Positions 10,471-22,900 of a stretch of 64,000 nt of DNA are shown here, piece by piece. Within the stretch, counting starts at the first letter, position 1, and the number at the start of each line of letters is the position of its first letter. The translations under genes were made by a program, and so were the position numbers. The notes under the pieces were generated by a model, which saw nothing but the letters and a program-made list of their open reading frames with translations, was not told where the DNA came from and did no database searches. The stretch is from positions 1 through 64,000 of the forward strand of contig NW_022204764.1 in assembly GCF_008831285.2 (NCBI RefSeq). The letters run 5' to 3'. Origin of the DNA: Nymphaea colorata (taxonomy: Eukaryota; Streptophyta; Magnoliopsida; Nymphaeales; Nymphaeaceae).

Positions 10471-11666
10471 ATGCTCAGTCAATAAAGCCAGCAAAACATA
10501 ATAAACATTACGTTTAAGCCAGAAGGGTTATCGTAGCGAATGAAAAAGCAAGTCTCAGGATTGGTAAGCGCTTTGAATTAGCCAATGATTGAAATAAAAA
10601 AACTACGAGCTTATCTTGCAGAGGGATACCTGACGAAGCTTCGATTGTCAGGTAGTATACCTGGAAAGTTATATTGGGATATCTTCCAAGAGTGAGAGCC
10701 AAATGGCCCTAACAGATACAAAAACAGCAAAGGATATATAAAGATTTCATCAATCAGTACCTCCCCGAAAGCAAATTTCAAGATTATCCAATTCTAATGA
10801 ATAAAAATCATCCGAGTTGGAAATAATACGAGTATGATTACTACTTGTGGGAACAGATCTAAAAGGATACGTGTAGAACGCAGTCAGATCTTTCATTTTT
10901 CTCAGAAGAAGTACAATCCATACAAATTCCTTTTGCTACAAGCGCTCGCAAGTAAAGATATAAGATGATTCATGGTGACGGACCAGATGTATTGAAAATG
11001 TGGCTATCAGATAAAGAATAACAGAGAAAGACATATCGGTATGACTATATGTCTCGAATTCTTTTTGTCTATGCGAAACTGAACCCAAAAGCTGCATATG
11101 TTCAAGGCATGAATGAAGTACTAGCCCCTATCTTTTATCTTGTCAACACTCGCAAGAAATAGATGATCGATGAAGCAGCCTGCTTCTTTATGTTCAATAA
11201 TGTCATGACAGATTTAATTGAACTCAATATTGAGGCCTTCGATAAAAGGGAAAACGGAATACATGGAAGGATACAAGAAATAAATAAAATTTTGCTCGTA
11301 TTTTTAAATTATATAGGCAGTAGAACCCAAAATTTGGCAACGCCTGCAACAACTAAAAATAGATCCGTTTTTCTATTGCTTCCGATGGCTTACCCTACTA
11401 TTTGCTCAAGAGTTTGAGCTTTTTGAAACACTGAGAATATGGTAGAGCATATTTTCTTCTAGGATAGAGCTAATTTTGTAAATTTTTTTGCAGTGACACT
11501 CATATCTTTCAGTAAAGAGACGATCATGAAAGAGAGTATTCACGCATACTCACATATTAAACATATCGTGAACACATCAACTTAGGAAACGCCTTATTTA
11601 GAGCTAGCGAAATGTACCATTAGCTCAAAGGAATGGATATTATTGGATGGCACAAAGAAACTATGA
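10471..11666 (+). CDS. TBC-domain Rab GTPase-activating protein (TBC1D13-like)
   Basis: Reads from ATG 10471 to TGA 11664-11666. TBC domain landmarks run in order: KKLRAYL, GIPDEASIVREYTWKVILGY (arginine-finger box region), RYDYMSRILFVYAKLNP, YVQGMNEVLAPIFY (the glutamine-finger box), then FYCFRWLTLLFAQEFEL and a terminal FFAVTLISFSKE. TBC proteins switch off Rab GTPases by supplying an Arg and a Gln to the active site. The KLNPxxxYVQGMNE block and the spacing resemble TBC1D13. In-frame or frame-restoring introns are inferred: 18 nt near 10521 and 19 nt (GTATTTTTAAATTATATAG) near 11300. Two single-base shifts in T runs (near 10615 and 11448) are also needed. A plausible partner is one of the Rabs of this organism, for example the Rab21-like gene at 34 kb, but nothing here links them. 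Confidence 0.85.
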
Positions 11667-11990
11667 TAAAATTCATCACCAGAAGCCAAAATATTAACAA
11701 AAACAAAAGTCTGATGAATATCTTTAAAAAATTTATTTGATTTCTTTATCGTTTCAAGCTAATCACTATTAAGCAGCAGTTAATCAATAAAACCTTTCTG
11801 TAAATCCAAATATTAAAAAGTTTTCTAACAGACTGTTAGATATTCCTTTTTCAATGATATTTTATTTTAAATTTTAGTCATTGGGTTTTCTTAGTTTTTT
11901 GATGATGTGTCATATTTAATTGTTGGGTTGACAGAAGCAAGATTTATGTAGATTCATACCCTCACTAATGCCATATTTTCTATCGAAAAA
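11667..11990. other. Intergenic spacer
   Basis: About 320 bp of AT-rich DNA between the TBC gene and the following coiled-coil gene. Nothing recognisable was seen in it. Confidence 0.5.
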
Positions 11991-12758
11991 ATGGTTGGAT
12001 CAGAGGGACAGACTGAGCAGCTATTTGTTTAGCTTCATAAACTTTCGAAGCAAATTACCTCCTTTGCTAAGACACATTAATCTACCATTTTGCAAAATAA
12101 GTAGAGTCAAAAAGAAAGGCAGCAACTTCGAAAAAAACTCAAAAAAACAACTGCTAAGCTTGAGAAAAAGGAAGAGGAATGCTAACAACTTAGGAATTAG
12201 TTGGCCAGTACAAAGGATATGTATGACCACAAAATCAAAAGACTAGTAAAGGAACGCGACGAAAGGCCTTGCGAAGATCAAAAAAGAATCGAGAAGGAAA
12301 CAGAACGGAAGGCGTCAAAGGCTAATAAGTCGAGAGAGGTTCAATGCTAGATTTTGAATGAACCCTTAGTGAAAGAATTATAAGAGCGGAATTTATGTCT
12401 GTTGCGAAAAATCAACAATTTGGAAAAAGAGTTAGAGGAATAAAAAAATGACAATAACTCTAAGCAGTTATATATTGATCCTTGTTAACGGCGTTGGACG
12501 GAACTGAGGAAAGCGATCTTGAAAGCAGCAGCGAGGAAGAGGCTTAGACTATTCCTGGCTCTGCAAGCTGCTAAGACATTAACGATGTTTCAACTATTGA
12601 TGCTGATTCTTTGAAAGATGAAGAGCACCAACTGGAGTCTTTTCCCTAAGAATAAAAAAAAACTTGGCATTAAATGGAGTTCGAAGGCACTCATGATGAT
12701 GAGAGATGGTACAAGCACATGCTTAATGCACTCAGAAGAGTCGGAGGATGGATTCTGA
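11991..12758 (+). CDS. Coiled-coil protein with an acidic C-terminus
   Basis: From ATG 11991 the frame encodes a long Lys/Glu/Gln-rich coiled coil (for example QQLRKKLKKTTAKLEKKEEE), with many TAA/TAG codons read as Glu. Near 12490 the coding shifts frame and continues as an acidic Ser/Glu/Asp-rich tail (ESDLESSSEEEA) that ends at TGA 12756-12758. The heptad-like pattern supports a structural or scaffolding role, but I recognise no family. The positions of the frame shifts near 12490 and 12725 are approximate. Because the next gene starts only 25 bp downstream in the same direction, a single longer gene interrupted by an apparent TGA cannot be excluded. Confidence 0.55.
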
Positions 12759-12782
12759 GAAGATGATAAATATTAAATTGAA

Positions 12783-13515
12783 ATGCCTCGAGACTATTTT
12801 TTATACTATACCTAAGTTTGTTATAATTAGGCATTATTCCATTTTAAGACCTACTTGCCCACACCTATGAAACCTTCTAAATTACCCGAACAAATCTATA
12901 ACGAATAGCAGGCATTTTACCGTTTATCTTAATCAAAATCGAAGCTTTTTCCCCACATCAAGGAATAATATGAATATCGGATTACGAATAGGTTACTAAT
13001 TCAAAAGATAATGAATCCACGAAGGGACAAAATTATCATGGACTCTCTAGCGAATGCTTCTTCAAAAAATGCGAGCAAGAATATCAAGAAAAACCCTTTT
13101 ACAATCAACTTCATTCAGTATGGAAGAAATAATTTCATTAAAAATAAGTAAAAATAGAATTGTAAGTCCTCAGTATTTATGACTCCAAAGGATAATCTAT
13201 CAGAAGCATAAATTGCAATTGATAATTTTGTGAATCTTCACTCCTTAGAAAAAGAAAATTTACTTCATGAACCAGTTGAGCTTTATTTAACAAACAAAGT
13301 AGGAAAAATTCGGAGAAACATCACAAGCACAAGACTCAAGCAAAACTTCATCTTTTGAATCCTACTATGTGCAAATATGGACAAATAGTTCGCCAGAAAA
13401 AATAATACCATCAAAAAAATACAATCATAGACGATATCTAAGGACAATAAAAAAGTTGGAAGGCCCCGATTCTCGTGAATATCTGGGCTTCAACGATTTT
13501 GATTTATAAGGCTGA
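12783..13515 (+). CDS. Conserved-looking protein of unknown function
   Basis: The frame is open from ATG 12783 (MPRDYFLYYTEVCYNE) for about 190 codons with TAA/TAG read as Glu. After a one-base shift in an A run near 13340 it continues (SSFESYYVQIWTNS, then EGPDSREYLGFNDFDLEG) to TGA 13513-13515. The aromatic-rich composition and long open frame argue for a real gene. No signal peptide, membrane span or known motif is visible. An acidic stretch in the same frame lies directly upstream of ATG 12783, separated from the previous gene by its TGA. Confidence 0.5.
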
Positions 13516-13646
13516 TTCTTGATTTTTACACCGATATCATTCCATTTATTCGTATCTACAATAACAGGTTAAAAGGCAATTTAATTTTGGCACCAGATCC
13601 ATAAGTTCCTTAGATTTTTATTATTCCAATTTATATTGATATCCTG

Positions 13647-14815
13647 ATGCAACACAGAAATTCAGAAGGTGGAGTGACCGATTCTTTCATAAGATAATAA
13701 GACTCTTCAAACTTTTGTGTGAAGATCCTAAAGAAGGTAGACATCTTTTCATTCATCCCAGTTCCTAAGGATGATTCGGTTTCAACAAAGCAATCACTCA
13801 TCGGCACGGCCCTCTTTTTCGCCATCTTTCTAACCTATATCATATATGACTTCGTTAAGTTCGTTCAAAGCAATCCGCCATCATTCAATCATATCGGACC
13901 CAACTCGACAACAATACCTATGTTTTGCCTCGATTCGCTTATGCATACATGAATGGTTCATTGACCGATGACACTCGAACATTCGAAGACTTGTTCACTA
14001 TCAGCTTCACATCAATCGCAAAGGCTCAAGGAGTCTAAAAATCTTCAATGTAAGCTGGGCATATGTGAGCTATAATCAGTCAACAAATGTGTCAACAAAT
14101 TTTGACCTAATTCCATGGATGAGTGATGCGACAAAACAATTCTACTTCATACTTAGGACGCCAACATAGCCTCTTAATGTCAATGGTTTGCTTTATTCTT
14201 CAGATTCACCACGTATATAAGATTCAAGCTCAATTTTGTAGCAATGCAACGTCAAGTGTGCTTGCTTGGATTACAACACATCTCAAGCAGACCTTGCAAG
14301 CCATGGGCGTATCTTTTTGTTCATCTAAAATCAGCCAGATGGATCATCTATTTCTCTTGAAAAAGGATCTCCAAACGGAAACAACTACCTTCTATATAAC
14401 TTTTTCGTCATTCAAGGCCTCTACAAAAGAGTTAACATCAACTTCCAAGTCATTAAAGATGAGATCTCCCAGATTACCTATGGAGATGGTCACCATAGAA
14501 AACTCAGCGACTTCAAATCTAATCTGTATTTGAATAAGTGTCAGATTCAAGTTACAACAATTCGAATCTCGACGCTATCGCTTCAATATGCAGCTTTCTC
14601 CTCAAATAATTAACAATAGAGTCAGCTTTACAACGCTCATTGACCACATCAGTTTGTGGGGTGCTTTTTGGGGAGTTTTATTTGCTGTTTTTGCCTTATT
14701 CTTCCTTTCTTACAATAGACGTAAGTTCTACAAAAAGAACCCCGAGTGGAGCAAGTTCAAAAAGGCAGCAGGATCCAGCATCAATCATTCAGATTAGGAA
14801 AAAAACCGATTATGA
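13647..14815 (+). CDS. Two-pass membrane protein with a large luminal domain
   Basis: Begins at ATG 13647 (MQHRNSEGGV). Residues about 30-70 hold KVDIFSFIPVPKDD followed by a membrane span (LIGTALFFAIFLTYIIYDF). A soluble domain of about 250 residues follows, with a Cys pair (QCNVKCACLDY) and beta-rich sequence. A second span (LWGAFWGVLFAVFALFFL) lies near the C-terminus, then a basic tail ending at TGA 14813-14815. This N-span, luminal domain, C-span layout recalls a family of ciliate membrane proteins of unknown function, which is recollection rather than proof. Single-base shifts in T runs near 13920 and a join near 14615 are needed. Confidence 0.65.
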
Positions 14816-14901
14816 TCTTATAATCCTCTACATCTTAAACATATATTAAGCGAAGAAAATCGCCATCATTTATTAGCTGCATTTGCAATAATTATAATTA
14901 A

Positions 14902-15912
14902 ATGGAGTAAGCAGTAAGCAGAATTCAAAGGCGGAATACTACTCGGCGGACCTACAGGAAACATATGGAAAACTCAACACATTTATCGATGTCTAATCTC
15001 TTAATTTAGAAATTAAATGAAAAGATTGTTAATCGAATCCAACTTGTTCAGCAAACCTATCTTGAAGATTATAAAACCCAAGTAAAATAAATGTCAGAAG
15101 AACTTAAGAACATAAGAAATGTTCTTGATGAATAACTACTTCGGCAAAGATGTATCTATGTATAAATTTAGCAAATGAAAAATTGTTTTACCTTTAATAA
15201 GAAAGAGATTTCTTTAGAGGACAAACTATGAAACTCAATGAAGAGGTCACTGCATTAACTAAAGCAAACGCCAAGATGAAAGCATAGCTATAAGAAGCTC
15301 GCGCATAGGCTGCCAATTATAAGCATTTGGTATATGGGTTACAAAAAAAAATTGTCAAAGTGCATAATGACGCATTTTAGCTTGAAAAGTTAAATAATTC
15401 TCCAACGAAAATGCCCTCATTGGTACCTTAAAAATAGCTCTTATCTATGTCTCCTACAAAGACAACTCTGACTCGAATTTCCCCTTTAGCTAGCTATCCA
15501 TAAGTTCGAAGCATTCATAAATCATTAGAGCTTAGAAAGACGCTTAGTAAAGAAGGGCAAAGCAGTGAATTAAAAAGAAGAGAGGAATACTTGACTAATG
15601 CATCAAAGACATAAAAAAGAAAATCTTCTATCGAACTATGGGCGAAAAGTAAAAAATGTCCTATGTAGATCGCAAAAGCAGTTCTTCAACGAATGGAACT
15701 AAATTAACTTCGAAAAGTTTACAAGAACTGACAAATAAGATCTAATTAAGTCTATTCTTTACCGAGATGACATCTTAAATGAGTTTTATTTGTTTATGGT
15801 GGGCAAAAAAGAGGGAGATAAGCTCGAATCAAAGAAAACCCTCATTAATAAAAGCGCCTTTAGCGATAAGATATTCAAAATAAAGCTTTGCGGTTTAAAT
15901 GATTTAGCTTGA
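14902..15912 (+). CDS. Coiled-coil protein of unknown function
   Basis: Starts at ATG 14902 and gives a coiled-coil N-terminus (KLNEKIVNRIQLVQQTY, then LNEEVTALTKANAKMKAE after a one-base shift near 15227). A Ser/Thr/Pro-rich middle is followed by a compact C-terminal block (SILYRDDILNEFYLFMVGKK) ending at TGA 15910-15912. TAA and TAG are used freely as Glu in the coiled-coil part. No enzyme motif is seen. It is probably a cytoskeletal or basal-body type protein, but that is only inference from the coiled coil. Confidence 0.55.
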
Positions 15913-15993
15913 TATCTATTATTCTTATACATTTATTCGCTGACAACTTATTAATTTATATTCTAGGCTATAGAGTATATAATTAGTTTTGTA

Positions 15994-16626
15994 ATGAATT
16001 ATGATTCGGACTTTGTGAAATTATTAGTCACTTTTCCAAACCATGTCGATCTCGATTAAGTAGCATCGACATTACGTGAAAATTATGTCATCATTCAACA
16101 TGTGGTCAAGCACGGCAATAGCTAGTTGCTTATCAGCTTCGACTCGATGGCTGAACTTCTAGAAATTGATTTTGTCAAATAATTCGGGGCCATATCGTCA
16201 AAGGTAAAGAATAGCAATAGCTTTTACAAGCAGATGAATGAAGAAAATTAGGTCTCAACAGAGAATATCGAAACTCCTTCGATCTTTTCTTCCAATATCA
16301 TGGACAATTTAGACAAGCAAACGGTTCTCAACGATCAAAAATAAATAGTAAAACGGCCAAGGTTAACTTCTTTAGATGATTATGTTGATGAATATGAAGA
16401 AGCCGTAAAAAGGCTTGCACTTTTCAATTAGGATATTACGTTTACGCAAAAAAGCGAAATATAAGTGAAAAGCTAGGATGATTGCTTTGAAAAAGAGGAA
16501 ATTGGAGTTTAGGCAAGCAGTTCATAAGGGGAAAAGTAAAATATTTGGGGCCATGTCTTCAGCGGAGTTGTTTTGACATCTTTATTAGTTGGTGGTGTCA
16601 AAGCATTTAAGTTTTTCCTTGGCTGA
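15994..16626 (+). CDS. Tail-anchored acidic protein of unknown function
   Basis: A clean single-exon frame of 210 residues from ATG 15994 to TGA 16624-16626 with about sixteen TAA/TAG codons read as Glu. The N-terminal part (FVKLLVTFPNHVDLDEVAS) looks globular and the middle is acidic. The last 20 residues form a hydrophobic segment (HVFSGVVLTSLLVGGVKAFK), so the protein may be tail-anchored in a membrane. I do not recognise the family. It lies 81 bp downstream of the preceding gene on the same strand. Confidence 0.7.
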
Positions 16627-16939
16627 GTTGATAATAATTTCTCTTTATTTGATAAAATTAGGATCAAATAAAAAAATTTGATGCATATGCTGCAAATGTT
16701 CTGATTCATACAGTTTATATCTCATTCAGTATAAAATTAATTGAATCGACTCCTTATTTATCCTACTTTTGCTCATCTTTTTAAACTGGATAAACTTAAG
16801 CAAAATTATGAATAATACTCCAATAATATTAAAGGGATGTTCTTTATCAATGATTTTACTCTTAGCAGATTGCTTTCAAAGTATGCTATCTATGCTTATA
16901 TTTCTATAAAAGAATTATCTATCATTTGTATTGTTTTTG
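16627..16939. other. Intergenic spacer
   Basis: About 310 bp of AT-rich sequence upstream of the giant deubiquitinase gene. Nothing recognisable was seen in it. It presumably carries the promoter of that gene. Confidence 0.5.
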
Positions 16940-19900
16940 ATGTAAGATATTTCGCAGATTCCTGCTTGGGATCCTGCTACAGTTCTAGCCGAGCTAGAAA
17001 AAACGCCGCTTGACCAAAAGATACTAAAGACCAAGCTAGACAAGCTCTATCAGATTTCGGCCTACAATGAACTAGAATATGTAGGCGAGGTCTTGGAAGC
17101 CTATGCATGGATCAAGCTTTCCCACGAACGGTAAGACTTCTCGCGCTACTTCGTCAACGAAAAAAGCGAGAAATGGTTCCTAGAATAGTTCGTGGCCACT
17201 GCAATTCGATATATGATCATCTGTAGACGATTTAAGCATGTTGTTCTCATGGTCCTCACTCAACAAATGATCGTAGAAGGACTCAGACTATATTCTCATA
17301 AATTCGACCAACTCGACAAATTTCCAAGGATGACATCAATCCTCAAAACCTCCTTAGAGTTTGACAAGCAATTTTATAAACTGAATTATATCAATGATTA
17401 CCCCTCTCTATCCACCCCAAACCGAAGCTGATGTTGCAAGGATTGACCAGTTTCTGTCTACATTGAAGAATGGAGATCCAGTCGATGTTCTCAAAGTTGA
17501 TACTCATTCGAAGCGTTTTTGCTGGCTACCAGGAACTGTTAAGAAGCAAACAAGCTTAAGCATCCAAATCCAAACTGAGTGGGATAAGAATATTCTTCCT
17601 TTGGACAAGAAAGGAATGTATGTTCATCCTCCAGGATCAAAAGAAGCCTTTTATCGATGGAGAAAAGATATAAAAGAAGGCGATTTTGTTGATTTCCAAG
17701 ATAGCAGATCACTTGGGTAAAAGCAAAAGTCAGCGAAAGGAAAGAATAAAGTGACACCTAAGGAAAAAGCACTGATCTTTTGCTATAATGGTAAGATCTA
17801 AGTGAATGGATCTCATTAGGAGACCCTCGCATCCAAGAGCCTGGACTATTCAGCTCAGAAAAAAATATTCCAAGATCAATAACATAAGGGTATCTTGATG
17901 ACTACAATGATATTCTTCTCGATCCTGAAATGAGAAGTGTGGGAATCATTCGTCCAGAATTCAACAAATCAATGCTTCTGATCGATTTTATCAACATTAC
18001 TCAAAGCGACTTGAAGCTCTTAGACCGTGCCCTCCAAGCTGTAAAGACACGAAAGTTTGGTATTGAAGTCACTGCAGATCTAGTTGGATGTATTGCCTCA
18101 CTACATCCCTTATTGCATAGAAAATTCGCTATTCAATACCTACCTCAAATGATTTAAGCTGTCCTCGACTATGTTAACAAGGCAGATGAGCTAACTATTC
18201 GTAACTTTTCAAAGGAACGCTTCGAGACTATTAACTTAGCACTCACAGAGTTTCTCAAAAGAGTCAAACCATCATTTTAACGCAAGTTTATCTGTGAATA
18301 ATTGCAACTCAGCCTCACTACAAGGTTTTTGCAATCTGATTTCTTGGATCGTAAGCTATACGCTGTATCGCTCTTGACAACTCTTTTGAAGCAAAGCAAG
18401 CATCGCGTCCTTAGGAGATCTGTTGAAGAATTGCTTTCTTGGGTGAAAGAAAAAGGAATCCTTCCTCTTATCTACAATGAAAAATCACATTCCGAGTTGA
18501 TTGCAAGATCTTCAGATTTCCTGCAATACTATCTTCTCAACCAACCTAACTCTTAGGAACTTCAACCATTGCTTTAATGGAACGAATCTATCCTTAAGTT
18601 AGTCAACGATTGCTACGAATATTTACCTGAGAATTTCCGTGAATAGCTTGTGCAAAAAATCAAACAAAGGACTAATGTGACCAACAAGGATGCACTTGAC
18701 ATCATCAAAAGGACTAGTGGATGCGAGACCTGGCTTCTAAACAATGGAGGATAAAGCTGGGTGTCTGTTGTAAAGGAGAAGACCAAAAAAAGAGATCTTA
18801 TTATCGAGGTCTTTACTCATCCATTTGCAGTCGTCGAAAAAATCACAAAAGAAGTCTCAGAGCTATACGAATGCCGCTTTAAAACAGAATTTTTCTTACA
18901 ACTGCACGAAGCCAACTATTTACCCAAGGTTTTACAAGATGAAACCTTGCCATTCTTGAAGAGAGTCCAGTTTGCAGCGATTGCTATCGAGACTTCTTCA
19001 CAAATCAAAGATGAATTGTTCCAAGCATTGGCTCCACATACAAGGAGAATGGATGAGCTTCCTTCTGAAGCTCAAGCTTTCTTTGTTGCTCTTTTGCCAA
19101 AACTTCATAGCAAGCATGTTGCTCAACTGTTTAGAGAGAATTTCACAGATATTACCAAGCTATAATTGATTGGAGTCGGCCAGTTCAACTTCTTCAAGGC
19201 AGTCTTCTTCCGCATAAATGAATAACAAAGGTTTATTGAAAGAAAAATCATTAGTGTATATCCTTCTCACCATTCAACAAGAAAAGAAAGAAAAGAAATC
19301 CTAACTATTCGAGCCAACCCGAACCAGCTCCTTGGCATGAAAGAGTTGATGTCTATAGTCTTTGGAAGCAATGACTTAAAAGTGACTCAAAATGCACTTG
19401 AGTTTATCGGCTTCTTATTCGATCATTTGTCTCCTGAACTTGCATCAAGTGTTGTGGAATTCAGATCAACTCTTCTTGAGAGTTGCCTCGCAAAGCTTTA
19501 TACAAGCACAAACAACCAAGAAAAATACTTAAGGATTATTTCAGGATTGCTTGATGAATCAGAGAAAAATGGAATTGATGCTGAGCCAGCTGTAAATGCT
19601 TTGTTCTTGAGTCAAAGCTTGACATTGAGAATCGTTGATCATTTTAATGTCAATAAGAGCAGAATGCTTATGGAAGTTCCAGCACACTTGACTCTTCATG
19701 AGCTGAGAGGCCAACTTGCTCGCCAACTAAATGCATATCCACATGAATTGAAACTCCTTGTCGGTGACAAATAACTTGACCCAAGGCTCAGTGGAAGAGT
19801 TATCCATACTCTTAATTTGAATAACGCAGATTTAGTTGCAGAAAAGAAGTCAACTGTTGAAAAAGTTAGCCTATGCGAAGCAGATGGCAGCCTAAATGAA

Positions 19901-22900
19901 AAATGCAAAGCTGTTCTCAGAAGTATGTTCCGTGAGTACAGCCAGTGTGGACTCATGAGCAAGCCTCAATGCCAAAAGTATCATCAACGTTGTGTTGGAG
20001 AAGTTTCTTCATTATCTGAGAATAAAGTTGATAAGATCTATGAACAATATGATACAGATAAGGATGGGTATCTCACAGAGACAGATTTTCTTTCATTTTA
20101 TGAGTATTCAGCCAAAGTCAGAGAAAGCACAGTGTGGAGTAATTTGGAAATGTTTGGAATTCGCAATGATCTGGAAGATTTACGGGAGCTTGAGATCACT
20201 TACCCAGATAGCTCTTCAATGGTTCGCCACTTACTATTCAACAACTAGTTGTTTATGACTTTACTAATCAAGCTCTTGCAAGCCCCTGAGCCTCTAGCTA
20301 CTGCTGCATGGCAAGTTTCAAGCCGACTCCACTTCTTTCTCGTGAATAATTCTTTAAGCTTGAGCTTGATACTTCAAAGCCGATGCTCTTCCGTTACTGG
20401 CTTTATGAAGTTGCTGCAGGAGAGAGATGGTAACTGATGACATCTGAAATTCTTGAGAGATTGCTAGTTGCTGATATATAAACTACATGCATCGGCCTAA
20501 AGGCAGCAATTCATTCTCCTCAATTCGAGGTTTAGACATTCGCAAGGATCCTTCTGAATCTTAAGAAGATCAATGCTCAGCCACAGCTATCATTCCATTC
20601 TCAAGTGGTTTTGGATAACACTTTGAAGATTCTTCAATGGTTTTTGAAGGAAAATGAGGCAATCAGGGCTCATTTCGCTTAAAAACATGCAGACTATGAC
20701 ACTATTCTGACCACTGGATTGATGTCGAAGAATGCAGCTGTTCGCAGAATGTACTGTGAAACTGTTGAGACCATTATCACAGAATCAGCAGAAGAAAACA
20801 TTGAGATTTTCGAACCATTCTTTAGGCTAGTTTACACCAATTTCGAAAAATGCGATAAAGCTACCCTCTCCATTGAATATTTCGACTTATATTCTCAGTT
20901 GTTGGAAGTGCTAAAGCAGCATACAACCCTGCTGCCTAAGCTTGAACTCAACTGGCTTATTTTGACAAAAAGCATGATTTCACTCTTCCTTAACCATCGT
21001 CAACAGAAATCGGTCTCAACTCTCCTCCAGATCAAGTTGCCCAGGGTTATTTAAGGATTTTGAGAAAGTTACTTGATTCTTCCACTGTAGGATAATTAGT
21101 TCCTCTTGTCAAATTTTTGTTCCAGCAAAGTCTGTTCCCTGAATCTGGAAAGAATAAGTTGAAAAATGCAAAATCAAGACGCTAAGCATATGAGCTTTTG
21201 TATGCCATTTGTTCAGTCCGTGATGATAAAGGAGATTCACCTGGTTTGCAAGAACTTTTTGCTGCTGGATTTAAGGCAGTTTACAAAAAAATGTCATCAA
21301 ATAAATCATCAACCTCAAGCTATGGCTTTTCATCATATTTCTACAGCTATAATGAAGCACGATCTGAGCTCGGCTATGCAGGTATTCGCAATCTGGGGTG
21401 CATTTGCTATATGATTTCTATGCTTCAACAGCTCTTCATGACCCAATCATTCAGATCTCTTGTGCTAATGGCTGACGATGGGCAGCCAGAGTGCCTTGCT
21501 AAGCGTGCTGGCAAGTAAATTGATGACAATATCTTCCATCAACTTCAGACTATGTTTGCCAACCTTGAGCTAACATAAAAGCAAGACTATACTCCTGACT
21601 AATTTTGTTTCTCTTTCAAGGATTTCGAAGGCCAACCAGTTAATGTCTCAATCCAACAAGATGCTCAATAGTTCTTGAATCTATTCTTCGACAAGATATA
21701 AACCTCTCTGAAGCCTACACCATTTAGAAGAATTTTAGAAGATGCATTCGGAGGCAAAACTTGCAATCAGACATTTGCTCAAATTGCAAGGCTGTTAATG
21801 AGCGCTTCGAGCCATTTTACCCACTATCACTTGAGATAAAAGGCTACCGCAACATTGAATAATCATTCCAGAAGTTCATTCATGGCGAAGTGATTTCAGA
21901 TTATCAATGCGATGCTTGCAAAAAGAAGACTGATGTTACCAAGAGCACTTTGTTGGCCAAGGTTCCTAACTTTTTCATCATTCACTTGCAGAGGATGTGC
22001 TTTAATTATGATAAATTTGAAAACGAAAAAGTGAACTCAAGATGGTAATTCCCAACAACCTCAACGTTTACCCTTACTCACTGGACAGCCAAAAAGGCGT
22101 CGGAGATTCATCTGACTATGAGTTCGCCTTAAAAGGAATCGTCTTGCATTATGGCTCTGCAGAGTTTGGTCACTACTTCAGCTATATCAAATAGTCATAA
22201 AATCGTTGGATCTAATTAATGATGAGCGTGTAGAGAGTTTGATCCACATGACATTGAAGTCGACTGCTTCGGTGGTAGCATTGGAGAAGGAAAGTCAAAG
22301 CGCTTATCTCTTAGTTTACGAGAAAGTTAAGAAACCCCAATTCACCTTGAGTTTGATAGTGAAGAAGAAAAGCAAACTACCATATCCAAGTTTTCACTAG
22401 CAGATTCAGTGATTGTGCATGAATAATAGAAAAAACCAGAAGGATAAGAAACGAAGAAATCAAACCTCTTGAAGTATTGGACCAAGAAAAATAATAAAAC
22501 AACCGAAAAATAAGCCAACAAATAGCCTGAAAAGCAAAAGATTTTAGTAGAGCTTAGCTCTGAAGCTATTCCTACATATGTTCCTGAGCACTTAAGATAG
22601 CGAATCAGCAAGGCTAACGAATAATTCAGCTTCACATTGAATCTTTCTAATGATGAGTTTGCACATTTCTTACATAAGATACTTTCTATTGACCCTCCTA
22701 GCACTCTTAGCACTGAGTACCTTGAACTTTGCTACTAATGCTTCCCTCTCAGAACCTTAGTTGATGAACAAGAAGGAATAAGTCTATCTGATGGGCAACC
22801 AAGAGATTTAAATAAATCATCGGAGGACACGGTTGGGAGTTCTTAAAGTCTTTGGACAAAATTGGGAAAGCGATATTCTCTCGATTGAAAGAAGCACTCG

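Noticed and set aside
12740-12790. TGA at 12756-12758 as a sense codon, because acidic codons continue after it in frame.
   Set aside because: TGA is a clean terminator in all confident genes, the acidic stretch after it is only a few codons and low complexity, and a plausible new ATG follows at 12783.
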